DNA from: Hydractinia symbiolongicarpus
Lineage: Eukaryota > Cnidaria > Hydrozoa > Anthoathecata > Hydractiniidae
Assembly: GCF_029227915.1 (NCBI RefSeq)
Contig: NC_079881.1
Location: forward strand, 27,257,501 to 27,321,500
DNA length: 64,000 nucleotides
Direction: 5' to 3'
In this document: positions 29,540 to 35,396 of the stretch, piece after piece
Numbering within the stretch: position 1 is the first letter of the stretch
Layout of the letters: every line of letters begins with the position of its first letter
Notes under the pieces: generated by a model
What the model was told of the DNA's origin: nothing
Database searches by the model: none
Seen by the model: only the letters and a program-made list of their open reading frames with translations
Made by a program: the position numbers and the translations under genes

Positions 29540-30384
29540 CATTTTTGAAAACAACAAGTCTCATGCGATTTAGTGGTGAAAAGATAATTTAAAAAATCGT
29601 TCTGGAAATGAGTTTACTCACAGAGTACTTTATTTGTATACATTCGACTATACGGGACAAGCCCGGGATTTACGGGAAATAGCAGGTTTTCGTTTGCCGG
29701 CGATTAAACCTCTTTCATTAGGCGTCTCATTAAAAATGAAAACATTTTTGAGAACTACAAGTCTCATTTGTTCTAGTGGTGCAAAAATAATTTGAAAAAT
29801 CGTTCGGGAAATCAGTTTACTCCTTGGGTACTTTCTTTATATACATTCAACTATACGGGCCAAGCCCGGGATTTACGGGAAATCGCGGGTTTTCGTTTGC
29901 CGGCGATTAAACTTCTTTTATTCAGCGTCTCATCAAAAATGAAAACAAGTTTAAAAACTACAAGTCTCATGCGTTTTAGTGGTGAAAAAATAATTTAAAA
30001 AATCAATCGGGAAATGAGTTTACTCCCTGGGTACTTTCTTTTTATACTTTTGACTATACGGGCCAAGCCCGAGATTTACGGGAAATCGCGGGTTTTCGTT
30101 TGCCGGCGATTAAACTTCTTTTATTCAGCGTCTCATCAAAAATGAAAACATTTTTGAAAACTACAAGTCTTATGCGTTTTAGTGGTGAAAAAATAATTTA
30201 AAAAATCGTTCGGGAAATGAGTTTACTCCCTGGGTACTTTCTTTTTATACTTTTGACTATACGGGCCAAGCCCGGGATTTACGGGAAATCGCTGGTTTTC
30301 ATTTGCCGACGATTAAACCTCTTTTATTAAGCGTTTCATCAAAAATGAAAACACTTTTGAAAACTACAAGTCTCATGCGTTTTA
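29540..30384. repeat. Array segment duplicated as the empty site at 36379-37223
   Basis: The four monomers just left of the transposon reappear at 36379-37223 at a constant offset of 6839 bp. Shared private markers include CTCACAGAGTACTTT, TTAGGCGTCTCATTAAAAATG, CTCATTTGTTCTAG, AAAATCAATCGGG and GCCAAGCCCGAGATTTACGG. On the far side of the transposon the offset is 1827 bp (nine monomers). The difference, 5012 bp, equals the 5008-bp element plus 4 bp. Confidence 0.85.
30381..30384. repeat. Left target-site duplication TTTA
   Basis: The monomer reads GCGTTTTA up to the element, and TTTA is repeated immediately after the element at 35393-35396. The uninterrupted monomer is GCGTTTTAGTGG, as at 37216-37227. 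A 4-bp TTTA duplication fits exactly. A 5-bp TTTTA duplication with later loss of one T on the right fits equally well in length. Confidence 0.85.
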
Positions 30385-30436
30385 CACGTTAGTTTCATTC
30401 CGCTGAAAACACGGAATGTTTTTATGCGCATGCGCA
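30385..30436 (+). repeat. Left terminal inverted repeat with 21-nt spacing
   Basis: The terminus is CACGTTA (30385-30391), then 21 nt, then a 23-bp block at 30413-30435 (starts GGAATGTT, ends GCGCATGCGC) that matches the inverted right end at 22 of 23 positions. The spacer holds a perfect 7-bp hairpin: CATTCCG (30396-30402), 9-nt loop, CGGAATG (30412-30418). The CAC start is shared with recombination signal heptamers and Transib ends. The remaining heptamer bases are not the RAG consensus. Confidence 0.8.
30425..30436. promoter_or_regulatory. NRF-1-type palindrome in the left terminal repeat
   Basis: TGCGCATGCGCA is a perfect 12-bp palindrome and a perfect match to the animal NRF-1 (alpha-Pal) site YGCGCAYGCGCR. 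It lies 409 bp upstream of the transposase start codon and is repeated in the right end. It could serve as a promoter element or as a transposase/host-factor site; binding is inferred from the motif alone. Confidence 0.5.
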
Positions 30437-30844
30437 AAATTTAAATTCTGCGGTTCCTCATTTCCGCCTCCCGGGCGAGCACCAGCGTGGCTGCACAACC
30501 CCTATTTATTTACTGAATTGTAGTAAATATTATCATAGAGCTAACTCTGGATTCTTTTAAATGACGCAAGTGTGACCAGGGCATCAGAAAATAAAAAAAA
30601 CATGGACTTTGAACGCTCAGGGAAATTTATAGCGCGAAATTCAAAACGAGTCTAAGAGACTGAAACAACACCAACTTTAAGGCCCCAAAACAGCACAAAA
30701 AATTTTTTTGCATATTAAAAGTGGACTTTTTAACCATAATTGATCTATTTTCTGAGCAAATCAAAAGAAATCAGGAGCCTAACAGTTTTTTTTCAAAAAA
30801 TATAAGCGAAATTGAAGAGGAGGGCTAGCTACAGGATATTCAAG
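30437..30844 (+). promoter_or_regulatory. 5' non-coding leader and probable promoter of the transposase
   Basis: This 408-bp stretch between the left terminal repeat and the start codon has no credible coding frame. Its first 60 bases are CpG- and GC-rich (TTTCCGCCTCCCGGGCGAGC near 30462), followed by an AT-rich CTATTTATTTACTG near 30502 that could act as a TATA-like box. The rest is AT-rich with A and T runs. No splice sites or start site can be fixed from sequence alone, so an untranslated first exon is possible. Confidence 0.4.
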
Positions 30845-31744
30845 ATGGCTGACCAGACGCACACAAACAACCTAACTAAGTTTTGTCGTATTTGTGCCAA
30901 AAAATTAGGGAAAGACAAAATGGACGTACGGAAATTGAGTGAAAGAATTAAGATTGCATTCTATATAGATCCAGTAAATGACGAAACCTGTGTACATCCC
31001 ACCAAAATGTGCCTAAACTGCTATTCAAAAATGAGAAATACTGAAACTAGAAAATCAACACTCTCAGCAGACTTTAAAGTGGCAGAATGGACCCCACATT
31101 CCTCCCTAAACTGTGTTACATGTGATCCCATGAAACGTGGCAGACACATTAAAAAAACCAATCCAGGTGGTAGGACAAAATTAGAAAACGCCAAATGGAC
31201 ACGAGATATTTTGCAAAAAATTCAGGACAATTACATTGACACTTTTCCACACAATATATACAATGTAGAAAATTTGGATAATGAAATAAATCCTCATCTT
31301 AAATTGTGCATATGCAATATTTGTAATAACATACAAAAAATTCCTGTATACATTCAAGAATGCCAGCATTCATTTTGCATGAACTGCATCCTGCCCAAGA
31401 TTGAGGGAAAACTATTGACTAGGACTATGTGTCCAGTGTGTGGCACTAATTTTCAAAAAATTGAAAAATCTGTAAACGTAGCTGACATGCTAAAGTGTAT
31501 TGTGATTGCCTGCAAAAATTCATGTGGTTCTACATTTATTGTGCATGATGAAAAGAGCAAACAAGAACATGAAAGTCTTTGCTTTCAAAAAACACCAACT
31601 GCCATCACTGTTAATGACATCTTCAGAATTAATGATGTTGAATCGATTCCAAGGGAAGTTGAAGATGCGACTCTGCATATTATTAAGAAGAAATTAGCCA
31701 GTAGCAGCTCGAAAATTGCAGAATTCAAATCTGGTGGTCCTCGG
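30845..31744 (+). CDS. RAG1L: Exon 1: N-terminal zinc region, RING and zinc finger (residues 1-300)
   Basis: This 900-nt exon ends in phase 0 at CCTCGG followed by donor GTAAGC. FCRICAKKL (13-21), the VHPTKMCLNCYSKM segment (50-63) and the EWTPHSSLNCVTC segment (81-93) parallel the RAG1 region before its RING, with Cys and His in the same order. The RING is C157-x2-C160-x12-C173-x-H175-x2-C178-x2-C181-x14-C196-x2-C199. In RAG1 this region has ubiquitin-ligase activity and supports dimerisation. C218, C223, C227, H242 and C246 follow at the position of the RAG1 zinc finger A. The exon reads on to a stop at 31768 if unspliced, giving a 307-residue RING protein without the recombinase core. Confidence 0.9.
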
Positions 31745-34700
31745 GTAAGCAGTTCTAAATTACAATAATTATATTTTCAAAATCATAAAACATTAAACTT
31801 GTATATACCTTAATTTTTCAGACAATGTTTTTAAAAATGAATATTTATTACAGCATTAAATTTTACTTTAGCCAATTTACATTACATCAACACCGAAAGC
31901 ATACAAAGCCAGTAGCATTGCATCACAACGTACCCTCAGAAATAGGAATAAACATGTTCAAAAAAACATAATGAATATTTCTGGCAGTGATGAAGTATCT
32001 GCTGTAAGCCAGACTGCTGTTCTGATACAGTCATTTGAACAAAAACAGAGAGTGGAAATTATAAAAAAGTCACAGATCCCACCAGTGGAGATATCTGAAG
32101 AAACCATGGTTGCTTTGAAAGCAGATATTGGAATACCATGGGAAAAACTGAAAACAATGGCTCGGTAATTTCCATTTTAAACTATTTCTTAAAAACAAAT
32201 TCATTTTATGATCATCTGCATGTATTACAAATGTAAATATTTTGATTACAAACATGTTTTAATCCCTTTAGTTGGTTAAGGACATTCAACATTAAACCAG
32301 CTGCAATCAACAAACAACGACATGTAGCACAACCATGGGCTGGCAATGAATACATTGTTGAGGATACACCTTTTACAATGGAATCAAATGACCACAAAGG
32401 AGTATATGAAGTTAGAACAGCACCCTGGTCATATGTAGCAGATCTTAAATCACACATCTTAGATCGTATGGATAAACTTCATGAGTAAACTTTTTTTATC
32501 TCTATTTATAAAAATTGTTGTTAAATTAAATTTTTGAATTAATTTCTTATTGTACTTATAGCGAGATATTAACAACCAAGACAAGAATTATATATAATTC
32601 CTATTTTAATTAGGAGCAACTTTGTGACGCATCCTAAAGAATTTCAGAAAGAAATACATTTAAAGATTGGTGGAGATCATGGTGGTAAATCTTTTAAAAT
32701 GAGTTACCAAGTTTGTAATGTGGAGAAACCAAACAAGAAAAGAAATACAGTGGTGTTTTCATACTTTGAGGCAAAGGATTACCGTGTTAATCTTAAAGTT
32801 GGTTTACAAACATTCAAAAGTCAAATTGACGAGCTTCAACTGAGCCACTGGAGGTAGATTTAACTTCATGTAAATCAAACCATCATGTAAATATTTTTTT
32901 AGATCATTCAAGTTTGTTTTCTTATTAGGGGATATCCAATCAGAGTTTTCATGTTTGGTGACTATGAATTTTTGTGTGCCGTTTATGGCCTTACTGGAGC
33001 AAATGGTAAATCTTATTACTTAATCGAAAGTGTTAAGCATATACCTGAAAACAGATGGAATTCAAAATGTAAGTTTTATTTTTAGGACGCCACTGTTGTT
33101 TATTTTGTAACATCACTTCAACTGAGATGCAGTTAGCAGATCGTGGAGCTTCAGAGTTTCGAACTTTAGATACTTTGAAGCGAGACTTTGAAAATTTCAA
33201 TGAGGATGGTGGCAATATTAAGAAGGCAAAGTTTTTCAACAATGTCATTGGTCAGCCTATGTTCAATATTCCAATAGATCAGGTATGTTAAAGTTGTTGA
33301 AAATTCAATCTAATAAAATATACAAAGGTTATTAACTCACTGTTTTTACAACCAGGTTGCTCTCCCTGTACTCCATATCTCTCTTGGAACTTTTTTGAAA
33401 TTCTTCAACATGCTAGAAGAAAAGTGTAGAATCATTGATTTAAAAATTTCAAAAAAGATTGCTGGTGTCTTCACCAGCAAAAACGATATTGAGGAATACA
33501 ACATGCTGCACCAGAAGGCCAAAGATCTGGAACATTGTATTGTTGATTGCACAGAAAAAATTGAATTGGTGAATGATGCTATTGCAAGATCTGTGATTGA
33601 CAATCCAGACAATGAAGAATTCATCAAAAAGACATATGAACCAAGACTAGAGTATCTTCAAACCAAATTAGTAAATAAGGTAAGTTTACAGTTACAAAGC
33701 TTAGTCTGAATGCTAACCCCCTTATTGGAAAAAACTTTTTATAAAAAAAATTAAAAAATAAAATCTAAATGAAAAAAAATATTTTGTAGGAAAAAGAAAT
33801 GGAAAAACTTTTAAGATCACCATGTTTCAAAAAAAGTTATGGGCCTTGTGTAAAAAAGTTGGATGAAATTTTGTCAAAGTTAAAAGTACAGCGGCAAGCG
33901 TATCATGGGAAGAGTTTTGTGGGAAACCACGTTCATAAAATGTTGAAGGTATATATATCATTATTATTTGGATTAAAATGTCAATTAGTATGTTTTCATA
34001 CCCTTCTCCTATATATATTTTCTTTGTATAGGTTGAAAACATTATCACACTGTGCAATTCATTGCCAATATTAATTGTTGGCCTTGGTTTTGCAAGTACA
34101 GAAATTCATATGGAAGCCATTGAAGTGTGCCAATCATTTAAACTCTTATTCCACAAATATTCGAAGTGCCACAATTTGATTAACGATTCACAAGTATTTG
34201 ACAAAGAACGACTCAGTGAATTAGGTAGACTTATTGTCACACTTTCAAATATTTCATATTGTTATCACATATAGCTAGCTATTTATTAGTTATGTTGCTT
34301 TAGCTAGTTAGTATCATGGTCTGCCAGTAGTATAGTCTGTGAATGTATATATGTATTTGAGTTCCTAAGATTTTTACAGCTGGCAAAATGTAAAAAACTG
34401 TGTAACACTGTTAAGGTCATCTAGGCAATGGAGCCAGCTATAGGATAAGTTTTAAGAATGCAATAAAAGTTTAAAGCTAGCTATACTCATTGGATATTAT
34501 CATTTCAGACCAAAGTATCATTGACTTAATGGCATACCTTAGAAATACGTGGCCAAAAGAAAGCATCACCCCAAAACTTCATTTACTGGAGGATCATGTT
34601 CTTCCATTCCTTAAAAGATGGAAAACAGGTCTTGGGGTGTATGGAGAGCAAGGAGGTGAAGGTATTCATGCAGAATTTAATTCAATAAAAGCGATTTACT

Positions 34701-34819
34701 GCAGAATGCCATCTTCGGTTGCCCGAGTTCACAGCATTCTCAAGGAACACTACATTCGCGTGCATCCAAGGTGTATAGAGATGAAGCCAGAGGCAAAAAA
34801 ACGAAAGAAAATAGAATAA
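30845..34819 (+). CDS. RAG1L: RAG1-like transposase/recombinase, 968 residues, 10 exons
   Basis: The coding sequence joins 30845-31744, 31872-32164, 32272-32484, 32614-32853, 32929-33005, 33086-33282, 33356-33679, 33790-33948, 34032-34224 and 34509-34819. All introns are GT-AG, every junction keeps frame, and the total is 2907 nt ending in TAA. ATG 30845 (AAGATGG, strong context) was chosen; the frame is open for 11 more codons upstream but without an ATG. Domains: Cys/His zinc region 14-93 (C14, C17, H51, C56, C59, H85, C90, C93); C3HC4 RING 157-199; zinc finger 218-246; basic linker 296-336; DDE core about 385-950. Candidate catalytic residues are D490, D560 and E912 or E916; zinc-binding C579/C582 and H890/H895 match the RAG1 pattern. 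A basic KKRKK sits at 962-966. Vertebrate RAG1 is slightly longer, about 1040 residues. The expected role is nuclear, binding the element ends and cutting and joining them. Transposase activity is inferred from the intact motifs and the flanking ends. Confidence 0.9.
31872..32164 (+). CDS. RAG1L: Exon 2: basic linker and start of core (residues 301-397)
   Basis: The acceptor TTTTACTTTAG precedes CCA at 31872; an in-frame stop just upstream (TAG at the acceptor) forces this junction. The exon ends in phase 2 at GCTCG before donor GTAATT. It encodes a basic stretch (KAYKASSIASQRTLRNRNKH, 310-329), then a helical-looking region and IGIPWEKLKTMAR (385-397). Exon 1's last residues GGPR plus this basic segment sit where RAG1 has its GGRPR nonamer-binding domain; homology there is uncertain. 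Confidence 0.82.
32272..32484 (+). CDS. RAG1L: Exon 3: core, before the first catalytic Asp (residues 398-468)
   Basis: Acceptor CCCTTTAG at 32271; the split codon CG|T gives Arg, followed by WLRTFNIKPAAINKQ. The exon is 213 nt, phase 2 to phase 2, and ends CTTCATGA before donor GTAAAC. No motif of known function is obvious. It corresponds in position to the dimerisation/pre-RNase H part of RAG1, which I infer from order only. Confidence 0.8.
32614..32853 (+). CDS. RAG1L: Exon 4: first catalytic Asp, D490 (residues 469-548)
   Basis: Acceptor TTTTAATTAG at 32613; 240 nt, phase 2 to phase 2, ends TGGAG before donor GTAGAT. LKIGGDHGGKSFKMSYQV (485-502) is a beta strand ending in Asp and Gly, as expected for strand 1 of an RNase H fold, matching RAG1 D600 in context. 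NTVVFSYFEA (514-523) is a likely further strand of the fold. Confidence 0.85.
32929..33005 (+). CDS. RAG1L: Exon 5: second catalytic Asp, D560 (residues 549-574)
   Basis: Acceptor GTTTTCTTATTAG at 32928; 77 nt, phase 2 to phase 1, donor GTAAAT. RGYPIRVFMFGDYEFL (549-564) is a hydrophobic strand ending in Asp, like RAG1 FIFRGTGYDEKL with D708. D560 precedes C579 by 19 residues, the same as D708 to C727 in RAG1. Confidence 0.85.
33086..33282 (+). CDS. RAG1L: Exon 6: CxxC half of the core zinc site (residues 575-640)
   Basis: Acceptor TTTATTTTTAG at 33085; 197 nt, phase 1 to phase 0, donor GTATGT. GRHCCLFCNITSTEMQL (575-591) carries C579-x2-C582 and aligns with the RAG1 YICTLCDATRLEASQ stretch, including the helix start after the second Cys. 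The rest is charged and rich in Lys, Asp and Asn. Confidence 0.85.
33356..33679 (+). CDS. RAG1L: Exon 7: helical insertion domain (residues 641-748)
   Basis: Acceptor TTTTTACAACCAG at 33355; 324 nt, phase 0 both ends, donor GTAAGT. It starts VALPVLHISLGTFLKFFNML (641-660), corresponding in order to the RAG1 [20 protein letters not shown] segment. It continues as a long charged, probably helical and partly coiled-coil stretch that separates the second Asp from the Glu, as in RAG1, Transib and hAT transposases. Confidence 0.83.
33790..33948 (+). CDS. RAG1L: Exon 8: helical insertion domain (residues 749-801)
   Basis: Acceptor ATATTTTGTAG at 33789; 159 nt, phase 0 both ends, donor GTATAT. Lys-rich, with FVGNHVHKML (791-800) at its end, which resembles in position the RAG1 NGNFARKLM segment. 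An unspliced reading through intron 8 reaches a stop at 34072-34074. Confidence 0.8.
34032..34224 (+). CDS. RAG1L: Exon 9: helical insertion domain (residues 802-865)
   Basis: Acceptor TTTCTTTGTATAG at 34031; 193 nt, phase 0 to phase 1, donor GTAGAC. Predominantly hydrophobic helices ending FDKERLSELG. Without splicing the frame runs into a stop at 34272-34274. This precedes the longest intron (284 bp). Confidence 0.8.
34225..34508 (+). other. Intron 9, 284 bp, AGCTA-rich
   Basis: The longest intron of the gene, GTAGAC to TTTCAG. It contains several AGCTAGCTA-type words (near 34272, 34312 and 34475), also seen at 30825 and 34952. These short palindromic words are frequent in some demosponge genomes, from memory. 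No second gene or RNA is evident. Confidence 0.6.
34509..34819 (+). CDS. RAG1L: Exon 10: HxxxxH zinc half and catalytic Glu (residues 866-968)
   Basis: Acceptor CATTTCAG at 34508; phase 1, ends TAA at 34817-34819. TPKLHLLEDHVLPFLKRW (886-903) contains H890-x4-H895, the spacing of RAG1 H937/H942. GVYGEQGGEGIHAEFNSIKA (908-927) aligns with the RAG1 WASEGNESGNKLFRRFRKM region. E912 lies 17 and E916 21 residues after H895, against 20 for E962 after H942, so either could be the catalytic Glu. The C-terminal KKRKK is a likely nuclear localisation signal. Confidence 0.88.
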
Positions 34820-35351
34820 CAATATATATAATATATATATACACAAGTTATATGGTTATTTATTAGTATCATTTGCATAAAATTTTCTAATTTTACGTAC
34901 CTTTGACTTTCACCATGTTCTTTTCCGATTTTTTCAGCAAAAAAATAGCCACAGCTAGCATGCATCTGCCTGTTGTCATAAACTGTTAGGACTTTGAGCT
35001 TGATGTTATCGCAAAGGTACATGTTTAAAGATGATAATAAAACTTGAGTTAGCATCTGATTAATTTTTTTACACCCTTATTCCACATTTTCTCTACACCT
35101 GTAAATTTTAAGGAAAAAATGTGCTCCTCGCCTCCGGCTTGATATTGTTCTGTCGCGTGGACTTGAATGTGATCTGTGGCTGCACTTGCCTTGGCAAGTC
35201 ATAGGGCTGCCAGACCATTAGGTCAGCGGATTTAATAATAATGATGTAATGTTTTAAAGGGTCGATAAAGTCAGCGAAAAAAACGTTTTTTATAAACATG
35301 AGAAACGTGCGCGCGCGCCATTTTAAAATGTAACAATGAACACGTTGATTT
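34820..35351. other. 3' untranslated region and right subterminal region
   Basis: It begins with an AT dinucleotide run (about 34822-34842), then ordinary AT-rich sequence with the candidate polyadenylation signal, and becomes CpG-containing near 35120-35330, with a GCGCGCGC run at about 35308-35318. No Kelch, PHD or other conserved coding segment is visible on either strand. The minus-strand open frame at 35108-35377 overlaps the terminal repeat and has no recognisable features. Confidence 0.6.
35036..35041 (+). terminator. Candidate polyadenylation signal AATAAA
   Basis: A canonical AATAAA lies 217 nt after the transposase stop codon and is followed within 25 nt by a T-rich stretch (TTAATTTTTTT). 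It is the best-placed signal on the + strand between the stop codon and the right terminus. Confidence 0.5.
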
Positions 35352-35363
35352 CGCGCATGCGCA
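35352..35363. promoter_or_regulatory. NRF-1-type site in the right terminal repeat
   Basis: CGCGCATGCGCA matches YGCGCAYGCGCR and mirrors the site at 30425-30436. Because it lies in the terminal repeat, it may be selected for transposition as well as, or instead of, transcription. Confidence 0.45.
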
Positions 35364-35392
35364 TAATAACATTCCACTGCGAAATGAACGTG
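35352..35392 (-). repeat. Right terminal inverted repeat with 10-nt spacing
   Basis: Read inward on the minus strand the terminus is CACGTTC (35392-35386), then 10 nt, then the 23-bp block (35375-35353) shared with the left end at 22 of 23 positions. The spacer is 11 nt shorter than on the left, about one helical turn. Confidence 0.8.
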
Positions 35393-35396
35393 TTTA
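35393..35396. repeat. Right target-site duplication TTTA
   Basis: TTTA follows the terminal AACGTG and precedes GTGGTGAAAA, restoring the monomer sequence. It pairs with 30381-30384. One T fewer than the left-flank TTTTA run is present here. Confidence 0.85.

Larger units (their letters stand above)
1..30384. repeat. Satellite array, about 203-bp monomer (left arm)
   Basis: About 150 head-to-tail monomers of close to 203 bp fill this stretch. Each contains, in order, a CTGGGTACTTTCTTTGTATA block, a CGGGC-CAA-GCCCG short hairpin, a GGGAAATCGCGGGTTTTCG block, TTTGCCGGCGATTAAAC, a CAGCGTCTCATC stretch, an AT-rich inverted repeat, CTACAAGTCTCATGCG, and TTTTAGTGGTGAAAA leading to the next unit. 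Monomers differ by substitutions and 1-3 bp indels and fall into recurrent variant types that are shuffled into higher-order units. The period is not a multiple of three, so the 65-111-residue open frames on both strands shift frame from unit to unit and are not credible genes. A length near 200 bp is about one nucleosome repeat, as in many centromeric or heterochromatic satellites; that role is inferred only. The array continues past the window start. Confidence 0.97.
30385..35392 (+). mobile_element. RAG1-like DDE DNA transposon, 5008 bp, apparently intact
   Basis: A 5008-bp unit of non-satellite sequence interrupts one monomer of the array. It begins CACGTT and ends AACGTG, has a shared subterminal block in inverted orientation at the two ends, is flanked by TTTA on both sides, and carries one spliced transposase gene on the + strand with no stop codon or frameshift. 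Known families with RAG1-type cores and CAC-starting ends are Transib, RAG-like elements and the CMC group, which includes Chapaev. From memory, Transib and RAG-like elements make 5-bp duplications and Chapaev 4-bp ones. This copy shows TTTA, which is ambiguous, and its AT-rich target is unlike the GC-rich targets reported for Transib. There is no second gene, in particular no Kelch-type RAG2. Intact coding and a clean target duplication point to a recent insertion. Confidence 0.9.
35341..35392. repeat. Right-end inverted repeat, 14-bp arms
   Basis: CACGTTGATTTCGC at 35341-35354 is the inverse of the terminal GCGAAATGAACGTG at 35379-35392, with 13 of 14 pairs and a 24-nt loop. The pairing extends by two further base pairs into the flanking TT. 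The inner arm is thus a second, inward-lying copy of the terminal heptamer region in the opposite orientation to the true right terminus. Confidence 0.75.

Noticed and set aside
1-30384. CRISPR-like array
   Set aside because: The entire 203-bp unit repeats with no unique spacers, and the context is eukaryotic.
30385-30420. Canonical RAG recombination signal (CACAGTG heptamer and ACAAAAACC nonamer)
   Set aside because: Only the CAC start matches. The left spacer has TGAAAACAC but the right end has no equivalent, so a nonamer cannot be claimed.
30812-30844. Upstream start of the transposase at 30812
   Set aside because: The codon is TTG. The first ATG in frame is at 30845 in a strong context (AAGATGG) for a eukaryotic gene.
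31971-32168. Separate small gene starting at ATG 31971
   Set aside because: The frame is open back to a good acceptor at 31871 and ends at a good donor at 32165. It joins its neighbours in frame and is exon 2.
33346-33627. Minus-strand 93-codon frame
   Set aside because: It is the antisense of exon 7, whose + strand frame fits the spliced RAG1-like protein.
35108-35377. Minus-strand 89-codon frame at the right end of the transposon
   Set aside because: It overlaps the terminal repeat, has no recognisable domain or splice context, and is not needed to explain the element.
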